DNA from: Acanthacorydalis orientalis
Lineage: Eukaryota; Arthropoda; Insecta; Megaloptera; Corydalidae
Reading direction: 5' to 3'
DNA length: 64,000 nucleotides
Assembly: GCA_034766995.1 (NCBI GenBank)
Contig: CM068317.1
Span: 8,643,501-8,707,500, forward strand
Both the position numbers and the translations under genes were made by a program. The notes beneath the pieces are model-generated. The model was not told the origin of the DNA, made no database searches, and was given only the letters and a program-made list of their open reading frames with translations. This document shows, one piece after another, positions 23,705 to 35,861 of the stretch (positions are counted from its first letter, which is position 1; the number at the start of each line of letters is the position of its first letter).

Positions 23705-23765
<61 letters not shown>
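23705..23765. repeat. (TA)n microsatellite
   Basis: About 60 bp of nearly pure TA. Confidence 0.95.
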
Positions 23766-23769
<4 letters not shown>

Positions 23770-23771
<2 letters not shown>

Positions 23772-24795
23772 AACTGTCAACAGTATGCACAAACTTATGT
23801 TAAGAGGAGTAAGAATAAAACACTTACTTTAGGCAATGTTTAAAAATTGTTTATTAATTTCGAGTAAAGATTTTAGTGAATAACAGTCTTTATTATGATC
23901 TGAAGTCTGTACTTTTCATTTTATACACTTAATTAGTAAATTGATTATGAATAGAAAAAAATTATTTTAATTGTTTATAAATACACCGATCACTGTTAAA
24001 AAGTATTTATTAATAATCAAATATTCAATAACTGACTATTATTATCAATTATAAACATTTATCAGGATTTCAATAGTAATTCTAACATCTTTAATGCACA
24101 ATTAGAGAAAATATGAGGTTTTTAAGATATTCTGTATGTTATTTCTGAGAATTATTACATAGAAACATGTATAAGTAATAAAAATAATCAATACTAAATT
24201 ATTAATTTTTTTTCTTTACAAAAAAAAACTTATGGTGTTTTGTGGTACTGATTTGTTGAAGTAAATGAATTTAGCTATTGTTTATAATTTTATATATACG
24301 ATTAGACTCAACATAATTGTTTTTTTTAGTAAGGGTACCTGTGATGAAATTAATGATTTATGAATATAGGAAACACTTTTTTCATTGATATATTCATAAA
24401 ACTGTATAATTGAGTAAAATTTTATAAATATAATGAATTGAAAAGAGCTGTTTTTAAAATAAACCAAGATTTAAGGTAAATACGGTTTTTGTACGTGGAA
24501 CTTTTTTTTAAATACATTTCTCACAGACAAACTTAATTCTTAGCAATACTTATGGACAAAACTTTTTGAATATAATAATATTTAAAAAGTTTATTTCTTA
24601 TTATCCTATAGTAAGTCTTATCCCTGTAATGTGACAAAATTCAGTTTCACATACGAATTTTTTGTGCTATTTGAAGAATGATTTATTTGTAAAACTGATT
24701 CTAATTTGGTTCGAATTCGAAATTTTTTTAAAAAGTCAAATTTATTACTTTAATTCTTTTAAAATTGTGGTGTTTCTCCTCGAGATCACGAGTTG
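23770..24795. other. AT-rich DNA, no gene seen
   Basis: Nothing recognised. Confidence 0.5.
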
Positions 24796-24799
24796 CGTA

Positions 24800-24896
24800 T
24801 TTTCTACGACCAGCTTTATCTGCTGATATCCTCAGTGAGATTGGTATTCATGCAAATCTACCTAAAAATGTCAGAAAACGAAACCGATATTAAAAA
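24800..24896. repeat. Family A snapback repeat
   Basis: TTTCTACGACCAGCTTTATC, GATATCCTCAGTGAG, then AAATGTCAGAAAACGAAACC and GATATT. Both arms are recognisable and the overall length of about 97 bp matches the copy at 12598. Confidence 0.6.
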
Positions 24897-25303
24897 TACA
24901 CAAATTGTAACCTACAGGAGAAGCAGTCGAAGTTTAAAACATACAGGTACATAACAACAAAATAGATTTAAATTCTTAATGCACATCTCCGTGACGTATA
25001 CGGGCACCATAAACTGGTGCAGTAAGTGCATCGTTGAATTCTGTGTAGACCCTTGTTTCAATATTTATCATACAAAATTAAACTTTTAATTAAACTCTAC
25101 ATGTATTGTTGTTTAAATACGTGAATTGTATTAAACCTAAACTATAATTTTATGCAAAAAAATGATTTTTTTCCATTTCAAATTAATAAATAAAATGTGC
25201 ATTAAGAGGTTAAATAAATCATTATTGTTCTTTCCTTATAAAATGCTATATTTTTATTCTTTCAGACTTTGTTAATATTTTAAAATAATAATTTTAAATG
25301 AAT

Positions 25304-25330
25304 AATATATATATATATATATATATATAA
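25304..25330. repeat. (TA)n microsatellite
   Basis: About 27 bp of TA. Confidence 0.9.
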
Positions 25331-25501
25331 TAGGTAATATTTTCAAACATCAGTTAATATGAAATTGAATATCATCAATCAAGTACGGTTCTTTTACTTG
25401 ATACAATAATTTTGTCCTTTAATCACCTGTATATATTTTAAAACATAATTAATTTAATTTATTACTAGATAGATACTACACAACTATTTATATAATTAAT
25501 T

Positions 25502-25503
<2 letters not shown>

Positions 25504-25538
<35 letters not shown>
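25504..25538. repeat. (TA)n microsatellite
   Basis: About 35 bp of TA. Confidence 0.95.
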
Positions 25539-25539
<1 letters not shown>

Positions 25540-25945
25540 GATTAACTTGTTGAACAAACTTCAATATTCCTAAAACCCTATTAAAATATTTTTTGTTCTA
25601 AAGTAATAACTTATCCTGCATTTCTCAATTTAAATGCACCTGCAATTCGAAATATTTCCACAAAAATGTCAAAGCCAGGAATAATAGATTCTTGTCTATT
25701 TTTATTATCTACAAAATATTTTAGCACGTATTCGACATCTTTTTCTGGAATTTAAATATATACGCTTGTACTGGTCTTATTACGAATAAGGGTTACGTTC
25801 TGATGTTTTTTTATCTATTTTAAAAAGACATATGGTTTCTGTTATATTAGGAATTAAAATATGTTGAATATACATCAACAAAAAATGTTCAAACACGTAA
25901 TTCTACTAATTAGATATATTTTAATCTTTTGTAAGTTAAAATTAT

Positions 25946-26505
25946 TGGCTTGGTAGGAAAATAATTACGGTTTTTGTTTTCTGAATTCTAACCTTATTTT
26001 TTTCATTGAAAATGTCATTTCATCGTATTCATGTTAATATTATGTTAAAGTACAATTTTCGATCTGTATGTTGGTAATATCAACTTTTGTTTGATTATTA
26101 ATTTTATTTTAAATTGGCGATTGAATTAAAGATGGAAAAGAAACAAATAAGAGCATTTTTTGTACGATTTCAAAACGGATGGTAAAGTAGCAGAAACTGC
26201 TTCTAAACTAAATGATGTTTTTGATGTGGGTACTGTTAAGGATCATAAGGTTCAGTGGTGGTTTCAAAAATTTCGTGCTGTAGCCGAAAGTCTTGAAGAT
26301 AAAGGAGGTCGTGGGCGTCTCTCTTCAGTTTAAAACGAATAACTGAAGGCGTTGTTGGATCAAAACTACGTACAACGATTCAAGAGTTTTTACAAAACTT
26401 GGACGTTAGTCATCCAACAGTTCTGGACCACTTAAAATCATTTAAATTGAAAAATGTATATGAATTTAAAGGACATAAACTGCAATTATTTTTCTAACAA
26501 CTTAA
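25946..26505 (+). mobile_element. Mariner-derived MITE, copy 1 (family M)
   Basis: The left end is TTGGCTTGGTAGGAAAATAA and the right end TTATTTTTCTAACAACTTAA, inverted repeats of about 25-28 bp. A decayed transposase start lies at 26132 (MEKKQIRAFFV, then frameshifted FKTDGKVAETASKLNDVF, GTVKDHKVQWWFQKFR, ESLEDKGGRGR and LKALL). This is the helix-turn-helix DNA-binding half of a mariner of the type domesticated in SETMAR (family: MEKKQIRAIFLYEFKLG, VQRWFKKFRSGD). After about 110 codons it jumps to KMYEFKGHKLQLFF, which is 3' flank, so the whole DD34D catalytic half is absent. Four other copies share this junction. Stops and frameshifts are present, so it cannot supply transposase. Confidence 0.85.
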
Positions 26506-27095
26506 TATTTTAAAGATATTTCTTTTATTTTATATTATTTATTTTTCAGCAAATTACTTTATTTATAGTTTTTATTTCAATCACTATTATATATCGTACA
26601 AAGTAAATCATTATTATTTGTTATTTTCACATACTTGATATTTACAGTTACTTCTTTAGATAACAATATTGTTATCCTCCATTTTTTGCGATTGGTTCAA
26701 CTTATCATTTTGAGTTAGGTTAGTTGTATTTTAAATTATAATGTATCCAAAAAAATATTGAAATTTCCTAGCCTAGCTTTCTAAAACTTTCACTGAATGA
26801 AATTGTTTAAACAAGGAAAAAATATTAAATAATAGTGTAAATAGACATTAATTTAAAACTTAACTAACAAAATTTGTTAAAATGTTCAATATAATTTCTA
26901 TACACTTTTTGATTAATGTTTACTGTAATAGAAATACCATCTTTCTAATAGTACAGGTACAAAACCAGATTGTGAAATTTAATTTACATTCAAGTCTGTA
27001 CTAATTAAAAATTAAACCCTGTTTATAAGCGATAAATATCATTTTGATTTTAAAAAATCTATTTTTAAGAAAAAAATGAAAACTTCTTTTATATA
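26506..27095. other. AT-rich DNA, no gene seen
   Basis: Nothing recognised. Confidence 0.5.
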
Positions 27096-27097
27096 AA

Positions 27098-27190
27098 TTA
27101 TGGGGCTCCGCCCCCTGTTCATTTTACTCGCCGACCCTCATGTGAAGACCTCCGGTCGGTATCGGTCGCTCTCTCCATTGAGTTACGTTA
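27098..27190. other. GC-rich hairpin block, possibly a Helitron-like end
   Basis: GGGGCTCCGCCCC (27102-27114) is a perfect 5-bp stem with a 3-base loop, followed by CTCGCCGACCCTC and a second small stem GACCTCCGGTC. On the minus strand the sequence reads GGCGAGTAAAATGAACAGGG then the hairpin, reminiscent of the GC-rich subterminal hairpin of Helitron 3' ends. No CTRR end follows at the right distance, so the assignment is weak. A similar GAACAGGG word occurs at 48621. Confidence 0.25.
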
Positions 27191-28480
27191 CTTGATAAAT
27201 GTGAATGGATCATAATAAACACATTTTTTTAGAGCAAATTGTCTATTTTTTAATATTATAAAGAATTTTACAATGAATAGTATGTGATTACTCCAACGCT
27301 TCGCTAAAAACGATCACAGAAAAAGATCAGGAAATTTCCATTAGAAAATTAAAGCGAAGATGACGTAACCGCAAATAAATCTTATTAGCCAATCAGAACA
27401 TCAATAAAAGTTATCATACCACATAAGAACCAATTTTTATTTATAGATAGATATGTTTTTTTTATACTAGCTAAATTAAAATTTATTGTTTTATTTCAAA
27501 TTCTTTTTTCACAAATGATTTTTTCCCAAACGCCAATAAAAGTTCATAAATTTACTGTTAATTAATATATGATATCATCGGTATCGAAATATGCATACGA
27601 AATCAAAATGAACCAAAAATAGATGTTGAAAAGTCTTATTAAGATTTTTTTCTGATGCTCAGATATTTTAGTTTTGAATTTGCATTTAGGCACAATGCAA
27701 ACTTTTAATTTCCTTTTTCTATAGTTTTTCTTATTATCCAATTAATATTAATTGTAAAAATATATTTTAAATTAAAGAATTTTTGAAAAAATTACCAAAT
27801 AACTGTTTATTAATCATTTTGATAATGATTTGCATGCATTTACATCTCGATGTGTAGAGTACAGAAAAACAGAGAAAATCTTAAGTTGATGAAGTACAAT
27901 GATTTCATGTACATTAGTATTGAGGATGATAGTATCGACATCACATTTATTGTCATTATTAAAATGAAAAATAATCAATTATTGGTCATCTTGATTAAAT
28001 AAGTGAATACATAGAGAGAAAATTAATTTGTGTAAGTAAATGTAATTTTAGTGCTGAAAATTGTAATTATGACTAAATATTTTACTATTTGGCATATGTA
28101 AAGTTCTTCTATACATTTAAAAAAATAATTGTTTTATTCTTCTATTTTAGAATTAATTACTTTTTGATTACATTAATTGATATTTGAATGTAAGTTATAA
28201 GCTGTAATTGTTAACATTTCCTTTCAAATTTTCTGTCATGTTATTTTTTTTATTTCATTTCAAAATAATATAAAATATTTATTATTATGTTTTTTTCTAT
28301 TTAAATAACTTGTAAATATTCATCGATGTTGACATTTTTATACGAATACGAAATATAAAATAATGATGTAGCATTTTATGTATATTGTGAAACATACTAT
28401 TGAATATGTTTAGGTTTTGATTTATAATAGAAAAGTATTGAGACTAAATCGTTATGTGAATACATAAAATCTGAAATCCA
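27190..28480. other. AT-rich DNA, no gene seen
   Basis: A slightly richer patch at about 27290-27420 (AACGCTTCGCTAAAAACG, GCGAAGATGACGTAACCGC) has no coding or RNA signature. The rest is AT-rich and unremarkable. Confidence 0.5.
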
Positions 28481-28755
28481 TGTATATCAATACGGGGGGA
28501 CTGGTAGACGTATCATAAAGGATTTATTCGATTTATCGCCAGGGCCGATCGAAGAGTTTAAACCGTGTTTTACACAAGAAGCGTTTGTTGTGCCCACGGC
28601 CGATGTCACATCCAATACAACAGGTAGTAAAGTGACACTCAGGTCTCAACTAAGTCGGCCTGATGTTGCTGCCGATCCGCAGTCCGAGCCACATTTTTCA
28701 ATGCATTTTTTTATTCCACTCTTCAAATATCTCTCCATGTTTATTCCGTAAGACC
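28480..28755 (+). other. GC-richer island with an ATG-less open frame
   Basis: About half G+C, with GGGCCGATCGAAGAG, CCCACGGCCGATGTCAC and AAGTCGGCCTGATG. A plus-strand frame is open from 28431 to a TAA at 28751-28753. Its middle reads protein-like (TGRRIIKDLFDLSPGPIEEF, then KPCFTQEAFVVPTADV and KVTLRSQLSRPDVAADP). It has no upstream Met, and I found no convincing splice acceptor or donor. I do not recognise the peptide. It is either a lone exon of an unknown gene or a conserved non-coding island that is open by chance. Lack of stops over about 65 codons is only mildly unusual at this composition. Confidence 0.3.
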
Positions 28756-28759
28756 TTGA

Positions 28760-29990
28760 ATGTATTGGAATCCCATTAGATGTATGTTTATTATTATTAT
28801 TATTCGTTTTTTTCTTTATGTTTGTTTAGTATGCAAATGATTTTTAAGATCATATTTTATTATCATATTTAGACAACATGTTTGAATGAGAAATATTTTT
28901 CTATTATTCAACTTTGAAAATAAATGTAAATTTTATTTTTATCAAAAATATGCAACGACATGAACGATTTATTTATGAGTTAAGTCGAATAGTTAACATA
29001 TTAAGATGATAACTGATGTATCATGAATTTTAATCCTAGATTGTAGGATATGTCATCGTTCATTAAGATACTGCTTCTTAATGAATTCTTATTAAACTTA
29101 CTAAAATATTATTAGAGAAATCTTATTAGAGAAATTAAAATAAATAATTTTTTATTCCAACATATTTTCAACATTTGAATTTAGTACAATAATGTTTCTG
29201 AAACTCTACGTTTCTAAAAACTTTTTCAAGGAAAAAAACCCTTGTATTTAATTTGAAATTGATTTTTAACTTACTTTCTCAATACTTGATAATACAAAAT
29301 TATCTCCATACAAATCCAAAATAAATTACAAAATGTATAGTAACACAATTATAAAAGTAATATAATTTTATTTACATTGAGTAAATATATTACAAGTTCT
29401 TTTTGATTTCCAGTGGCTGGTAATTATCATTTAATTGTATTAAGACTGTTTCAATTACATATGTGTTACATATCGTTCAAATAGTTACATTAATAGCTTT
29501 TATTAAAAATTAAATTGATTTATTTTTTATATGTTTCTATTGGCTTTCAGAAAAGCGTTAGGTACAACAATTTTTCTGTAATTCTGGGGATAATAGCTTG
29601 AATAGTATATCATCGAAAAGCACATAAGTAAAAATCAAAACTAAGAATCAATTTTTGAAGATTTTTGATTAGAATTTTCTTGTGAGTTGTGAAATTTGAG
29701 AATACAAGCTACACTGACAGAACTGAATTGCATTTTTAATGACTTAGAAATGATTAAAAATGAGCGTAAACAAATTGTATTTTCGATAAATTTTTATTTA
29801 AATTTCATAAACCACAAAACTTTTTGCCATTACAAAAATGATTTGATAGATTTATAGAGAAGTAGTAATTACTCTATCAGGATGGTTTGAAGAGTAACTT
29901 GGTTTGTCTACTCAGTGAGAGAAAAAGAGTCAACTGAATAAATTTTCATATAGTTTCACACCTTTTAGTAACGCATATGAAGTTACAAGT
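28760..29990. other. AT-rich DNA, no gene seen
   Basis: A short (ATT)n run lies near 28788-28802. The 5' flank of the mariner relic at 30058 probably begins in the last 100-150 bp, but I cannot place its terminal repeat. Confidence 0.5.
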
Positions 29991-30057
29991 CATTCCGCTA
30001 TTAATTCTTCGTTTGACAATTATTTGTCAATACAAGCCCTTCATGTGAAAATGCAAA

Positions 30058-30675
30058 ATGGATAATTCAGAATTCGAGGTGTGATTCATTTCTATTCTTT
30101 GGAACAGAAAACAGTAAAGTAAATCCCTGAGAGAATATTTCCTACATTGGATAAACCTTGTCGTTTCTACAAAACCGACGAAGCGGTCAAAAACCACAAT
30201 AACCCACCATCCATCGCCAAAACCGTTCAACTTTGAGTGAATGAATTTAAACATGGCAGAACTAACATCGAAGATGCAGCATGCTCAGGAGCCCCGAGAA
30301 CAACCGTCATGCCAAAAAAACATCCTATAAAGTCCACGATATCATTTTGTCCGACCGGCAAGTGAATACGAGCCAGGTAGTAGATGTCGCAGGCATCACA
30401 ACTTAGCGAACGCATTTTATTTTGCTTATCAGTTGCGTATGAAAAAACTTCACCATTACACACCAGAATCGAAAACAATCAAAACATTGAACTCTGTGAA
30501 ACGACTCAGAAGAAGGCAAAGACGGTTCACTCGATTGGAAACATGATGGAGTCAGCTTTTTACTTGCAGAAAAACATCCCAAATTGCCAAAAAGAAATGT
30601 TGTTTGATTTGAAAAATTCAAAGATGGTCATTTTTGTTAGTCTGATAAAATACGATGTCTATTCGCACTGTTAAA
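30058..30675 (+). mobile_element. Mariner relic, mauritiana-like, internally deleted
   Basis: The plus strand begins MDNSEFRGVIRFLFF (family: MENSEFRAVIKFLTLEG). It continues KEIPERIFPTLDKP, then VNEFKHGRTNIEDAACSGAP, the linker after the helix-turn-helix domain (family: EFKRGRTSIEDEARSGRPKT), in shifted frames. It then passes to the middle of the catalytic domain: HTRIE.. and CETTQKKAKTVHSIGN (family: PAPKKAKTVKSAGKVMATVFW). It ends at a KKKCCLI remnant of the KKVLFHQDNA block. The first catalytic aspartate region is missing and there are several stops. The four open frames over 30027-30674 on both strands are pieces or shadows of this pseudogene, not genes. Confidence 0.8.
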
Positions 30676-30679
30676 ATCG

Positions 30680-31260
30680 ATGTTAATTTTAAGCTGATTC
30701 TTAATTTGTCCATGAGCACATCTTGCTTTTCATAATACGCTTATAACTAATTTTTATACATCATTTTAGCTTGCATGTATTATTTGACATTTAATAATCA
30801 GTTTATATTAATTTTCAATACAGACATGTCGGAAAATCATATATGTTATATATATATATATATATACATGTTTCAAATAACATAAGTTAATAAAAATAAT
30901 GATAAAAGATGTATTGAAACAGAAATCTAAAAATGAGATCATATTCCTCAGACAGCCCATATGTCATAACGTTAAAACTAAAAAATGGTTTATTTCAAAG
31001 TCAAACTATATAATCATGTAGTATATCTACATTTAAAATTCTGAATAGTTAAATATCTAAAGTTATATTATTTGAGCTTTACTAGTATGTAAGACTCATA
31101 TGTATTATTTATTGAATAGCTATTAGAGAAAAATGTTCAATTATCACTTGAAGCCACTGATAGATTGACTATTGAAAATTAAATATAATTTTTGAATGTT
31201 CAAAAAATTGATTATGACTCAAAGTTATATCTTTTGGTACTTTATTTACTGCTTGAAAAA
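30680..31260. other. AT-rich DNA, no gene seen
   Basis: Includes a short (TA)n at 30847-30867; nothing else recognised. Confidence 0.5.
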
Positions 31261-31264
31261 AATT

Positions 31265-32085
31265 TAACGGATTTATACTGATGATGGACTTCTCATAGCA
31301 GAATCGGAAGAAGTGTTGCAGTGAATGGTCGTAGAGTGGAGCGAGGAGCTTAAAATAAAAGGAATGGAAATTAATTCAAACAAGATCAAAGTAATAAGAA
31401 TAGGAAGGAGATGAGAATCAAGACCTGCATATAACATGCACTAATCAGGCGCTAGAGGTGGATGTGTAATACTACCTGGGAGTTAAAATAAGCAGAGATG
31501 AAAGGATCGATCAGGAAGTACTAAGCAGGGTTAAGAACGGCAACAAATTTTACTACCAGCTTGGTCAAACAGTGATAAGAAAGAAAAAGGTAAAGAAGAC
31601 GACCAAGTTTCAGATGTAATTCTTATAAGTCAATGTTCCTACCAACAATCTTATACAGCAGAAAACTAGATGACACTAGATAAGCACACAAGACGCATTA
31701 CCGCAACAGAAATAAAGTTTTTGCGAAAAATAGCAGAGAAAACAAGGAGAGACTGCATAAAAAATGAGAGGATTAGAGAAAGCTTGGAGATATAGTTCGA
31801 GAAAGATATTCTGGAGGAGAGACAGTTGAAGTGGTATAGACATGCATGCAGATCAAATGAGGAAAGTTAAATGAGGAAATGTTTAGAAGCAAGGCCCCAG
31901 GAAGAAGAGGAAGGGGGAGACCAAGAACTATGTACGAAGAATACATAGAATAGCTTGGAAGACAACGAAGAAGCATCATACATGAGAAGAAGAGATTGAC
32001 TAGTAGTACAGATGGTTGGAAGAGATGAACCGAAACCACACGTACGCTGAATGGCAGATGGAGAGAAACGATAAAAAAAAATTAC
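31265..32085 (+). mobile_element. Non-LTR retrotransposon, 3' part of reverse transcriptase
   Basis: Translation starts at YTDDGLLIAESEEVLQ, which fits the catalytic YxDD box of LINE reverse transcriptases (usual form YADDLLL). It is followed by VEWSEELKIKGMEINSNKIK, the usual thumb-side block. Farther on come KHTRRITATEIKFLRKIAEK, TRRDCIKNERIRESL, QLKWYRHACRSNEE and a decayed ARPQ..RGRGRPR region, the C-terminal tail common in insect LINE open reading frames. The element ends near an A-run at about 32072. The 5' part (endonuclease and palm motifs upstream of YxDD) is absent, as in typical 5'-truncated LINE insertions. Stops interrupt it. The clade is uncertain. The 31773-32039 minus-strand frame is its shadow. 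Confidence 0.8.
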
Positions 32086-32244
32086 ACAATAAATTTTGTT
32101 TCATATAAAAAAATTATAATTGAACAATTTGTGTGAAAACTACTTTGCAAATTATTATTAATCACAAAAATTATATTTAAATCCAAATATATTATTGATT
32201 CTTCTCTAAAATTTCATTTACAAAATGACATGAAATGTTAAAAT

Positions 32245-32245
32245 G

Positions 32246-32303
<58 letters not shown>
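32245..32303. repeat. (TA)n microsatellite
   Basis: About 58 bp of TA with one TTTA interruption. Confidence 0.95.
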
Positions 32304-32304
<1 letters not shown>

Positions 32305-32389
32305 CTCATTTCTATGTAAATAAACAAGCGAAATATGTTCTTGAATTAAAAAACACACATATTACAACGTACATAATAATCGCAAACAT

Positions 32390-32790
32390 GTAAGAAACCA
32401 GATAATGTGTAATATAATAGACACGTTTCTTGTGACTCAACGTGTCCGTAAGCCATTATCGTTAATCTGACAAACCGAATGATATCTTCATCAATCCGAC
32501 AAATCAACACACACACCGCAACTTAAAATATTCATAAAGCGATCGTAAAAAAAAGAGTTCAACGACGAGTTGACAAAGAGACGGCATCACAATTATGATC
32601 AGTGTCAGACGAAACGTCACCCAGTAAAACAGTAAGCTACTGACCGCGAAGTAATAAAACAATGTAACCCAACCCGAAACTATGTCCATTTTTTTTATCA
32701 TAACCGACAGCAAATAGTTTGTCACACACTAGTTAGTTATTATAAAGAAGCTGTTAGTCGGTCTGACATTGGCGTCACTGCGAAGATATG
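32390..32790. other. GC-richer single-copy island
   Basis: Contains CAACGTGTCCGTAAGCC, AACGACGAGTTGACAAAGAG, GACGAAACGTCACCC, TACTGACCGCGAAG and GTTAGTCGGTCTGACATTGG. There are many TGAC/GTCA words. The minus-strand frame 32504-32725 is not recognised and I treat it as chance. Candidate conserved non-coding DNA. Confidence 0.35.
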
Positions 32791-33480
32791 GAAAGTGCAT
32801 GTAAATGCATATTTAAATGATTCGTTTAACACATTTTTTCCATTAAGTCATTTGAAATGAACCAAAAGGTATTTAAACATACACTCATTGTATCTGAAAA
32901 ACGCTTATTTACTGTAAAATATGAATTTATGCAATTTCTTTTAAGAATGATAAACTACTTGCGCTCTGCATTTTTACTTTTTTATTAAGTAGAAAAATAT
33001 AACTTAATACCTAATAATTTATATTATTTTATCACATATCATATTCTTATATCCGTATGATTCCAATTTACCATACAGAATTTAAATTTCATATATATTT
33101 TTCTAACAAACAACTTGAATTACACGATTATACATTTAGAATGTTAATTAATTCTAGAACTAATGTTCTAGATGAACAGAAATGACATTTTAGTTCAGTT
33201 CTATTTTCATTGTAATTACATATATATTTTTCATTATTTATTTATAGAAATATTTAGTTAAAGTATATTTTTAATTTAAATTTTTTTGCAGGAGTTTTAA
33301 AAATTAAGATAAAAAATTAAAACTCGAATTCAATTACATTCGATATAAATAATTGTAATTCTCTTTATTTTTAGTTGTCAAAATTAATACGGTGCCTTTA
33401 ATTGATTCAATTATTATTCTGGTCTAATTAAAATAAAATATTTGTTCGTCGTTTTAAGATTTTGAAGTGCTAAACTTAAC
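32790..33480. other. AT-rich DNA, no gene seen
   Basis: Nothing recognised. Confidence 0.5.
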
Positions 33481-33659
33481 ATTTAAAAACACTATATATC
33501 TTGGTCAACTGGCATAACCTCATAAAACAGTAGTGAATACGACGGTATCGAAAAACAACATATTAGGTATTGCATACTTTTCACATTCAAGTTGAAAAAA
33601 ATGCTGCAGAAATGATTATTTCACCTTTGGAAGGAGGGAGATGTTATGATACATAAAAC

Positions 33660-33860
33660 ATACAAAAAATGCTAAAATAGTGGAAGAGGTCTGAAAATTC
33701 ATTGACGACTTCATTGACTTAAAGCCACTATCTTTTTTGACAAAGGATTCGTCAATTACCAGAAAGATGGAATAAAGTTATATAAAATAATGGGGGATAT
33801 TTTAGGATTAAAATGTATTACATTTTTTTGTAAATATTCATTTTATATATAACAGCCGTC
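33660..33860 (+). mobile_element. Possible mariner C-terminal remnant
   Basis: Pieces in shifting frames read EEV.KFIDDFIDLKPLSFFD, then LPERWNKVI and QNNGGYF. This follows the pattern of mariner C-termini (family: FFDSKPQSFYRNGIEKLPER then W.KVV..NGDYI). No catalytic motif or terminal repeat was identified, and the sequence upstream (33500-33650) is only vaguely transposase-like. It is a fragment at best. Confidence 0.5.
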
Positions 33861-34007
33861 GAATTAATGGGCACATTTGATATTGAATTATAACTACATA
33901 TTACTAATAAAGACATTATTTAGACATTTCTAATGAAACTATAATAGATTACTTACACTTGAAAGAAACTTTGGGAAATAACAGCATATTTATATAGTAT
34001 TATAGAT

Positions 34008-34010
<3 letters not shown>

Positions 34011-34058
<48 letters not shown>
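34011..34058. repeat. (TA)n microsatellite
   Basis: About 48 bp of TA. Confidence 0.95.
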
Positions 34059-34061
<3 letters not shown>

Positions 34062-34139
34062 TTAAAATACGTTTTTAGAATAAAATTTACTCTTAACATT
34101 TTTAAAACATATGTGTAGGGAAAATATGAAAAATATTTA

Positions 34140-34362
34140 AAAATACGGTTATTTTTCTGCCACTCACAAACCACAATTTTTTTCTGAACACAAATATTCA
34201 ATAAGTGATTATTGATCATTTTTGACTGTTGATTATGCACGTTTAGTAAACGATATATTATCCTCACATCACTGAGTTATAGAAAATATTTGTTTTGTTT
34301 ATGGACTGAAACAAAATTTAATTTGTAAAGGTGAATTTAACCACAATGCCAGAACTATATTG
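34140..34362 (+). mobile_element. Family B element, copy with right terminal repeat
   Basis: CCACTCACAAACCACAAT, AATATTCAATAAGTGATTAT, TGATCATTTTTGACTGTTGA and TTATGCACG are followed by the terminal sequence TGAATTTAACCACAATGCC then AGAACTATAT. That end is the inverted form of the starts at 12284 and 41417. The left end is degraded. Confidence 0.65.
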
Positions 34363-34621
34363 TAGTCATGTTATGTACTATCTATTGTCTGTTTTATATC
34401 AAGGTGAACTCAGTATAGTATTTTCTTCAGTCGGTCATACATCTAATTCAATTCGACATACGATTTCATTTTATGTAGTGTAATTTGCACATAAGACACT
34501 TGGCTCAATATAATGATGCATTTGAATTTACAAAAATTCTATCATTCAATTGAATTACAGTAATACATTTATTTTAGGTCAGAAGTCAAATCTGATTGGT
34601 TTATTAATTTTTGTATTTCTG

Positions 34622-35196
34622 TTAAGTCGGTAAAAAAATAATTGAAGTTTATTATCTTCAAATTGATATAAATTTTTCTTTTTTTTGATTTTCTTAGCTG
34701 TTTTAAGTGGTACAGAATTATTGGATGACTAACGCCTAACTTTTGTGCAAGCTCTTGAATTGTTGTACGTGGTTCAGATTTAATTAAGGGCTTTAGTTGG
34801 TAGTTATGAACTGAAGAACTCCCGCGACCTTTTTCATCTTCAAGCCTCTCGTTGCCAGCATGAATTTTTTGGAACCACCATTACACCGTTCATTTCTTAG
34901 CAGTACCCACACTAAAAGCATTATTTAGTCTACGAGCAGTTTCTACTACTTTGAACAACCCATCTTGAACTCATACAAAAAGTGCTTTAATTTGATTCTT
35001 TTCTATCTTTAATTCAGTAGCCAAGTTTGAAGTAAAATTAATAATAAAATTAAAGACAATGTTACCAAAATGCACATCAAAAATGTACTTTCAAATGATA
35101 TTAACATAAACACGATAAAACGACACTTTCATTGAAAAATATTAAAGTTAGAATTCAGAAAACAAAAACCGTAATTATTTTCCTATCAACTCAATA
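34622..35196 (-). mobile_element. Mariner-derived MITE, copy 2 (family M)
   Basis: The ends are TTAAGTCGGTAAAAAAATAA and, at the right, TTATTTTCCTATCAACTCAA. The minus strand carries the same decayed N-terminal half: the initiator ATG is mutated to ATA before EKNQIKALFV. Then come NNAFSVGTA-, NGVMVVPKNS- and HLKQLRKS-type pieces in broken frames. It jumps to the 3' flank YQFEDNKLQLFF at the shared deletion junction. No catalytic domain. Confidence 0.85.
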
Positions 35197-35675
35197 GTTT
35201 TAAAAAGTATACAAAGAATATTTTTCCTTTTACTATGATTTTACATATACATCCTCACTAATGAACGTTCATTTTGCGTGATCAACTTTGAATTTAAACA
35301 CATAAATTTATGCTGTTAACTATTGTTTTCTTCCGTATAGAACAATTCCAATAGAAACACACTTTTTAATAAATCAATACACAATATAATAAATGGCGAT
35401 GAACAGTTTTATAGTATTTTAAAAACATTCTTTGTGAATATCCGTTGATGACGATAAAATGATTAACACTGCTTAATCAAACTTATTTTTTATTATTGAA
35501 ACATTTTGGACGCTTTTTTGAGTTATTGCATGAAATAATCATATAGTAAAAGGTTTTAAGACAAGTTTAAATTTGCAGAGAAAGTAGTTATTGTATGCAT
35601 ATTTTCTAGATTGATATGTCTTAAAAATATTTGATCTAATATAATAAGAAATGAAAAATAGGTTATTTAATAAAT

Positions 35676-35716
35676 TCTCTCTCTCTCTCTCTATATATAT
35701 ATATGCATAGAAGACA

Positions 35717-35771
<55 letters not shown>
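35676..35771. repeat. (CT)n(TA)n compound microsatellite
   Basis: About 18 bp of TC, then TA with a GCATAGAAGACATA interruption and about 60 further bp of TA. Confidence 0.95.
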
Positions 35772-35772
<1 letters not shown>

Positions 35773-35812
35773 AAATATCTTTTAATGTAATATAATATTT
35801 TTTATAAAAGAC

Positions 35813-35814
<2 letters not shown>

Positions 35815-35859
<45 letters not shown>
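35815..35859. repeat. (TA)n microsatellite
   Basis: About 45 bp of TA, 43 bp after the previous tract. Confidence 0.95.

Positions 35860-35861
<2 letters not shown>

Larger units (their letters stand above)
24900..25945. other. AT-rich DNA with two TA tracts
   Basis: Besides TA tracts at 25304 and 25504, no feature recognised. Confidence 0.5.

Noticed and set aside
30027..30674. Four overlapping open frames on both strands as small genes
   Set aside because: All lie on a frameshifted mariner transposase pseudogene; only the plus-strand pieces match the family.
32504..32725. 73-codon minus-strand frame in a GC-richer island
   Set aside because: Hydrophobic, unrecognised, without start context or homologous motif; treated as chance.
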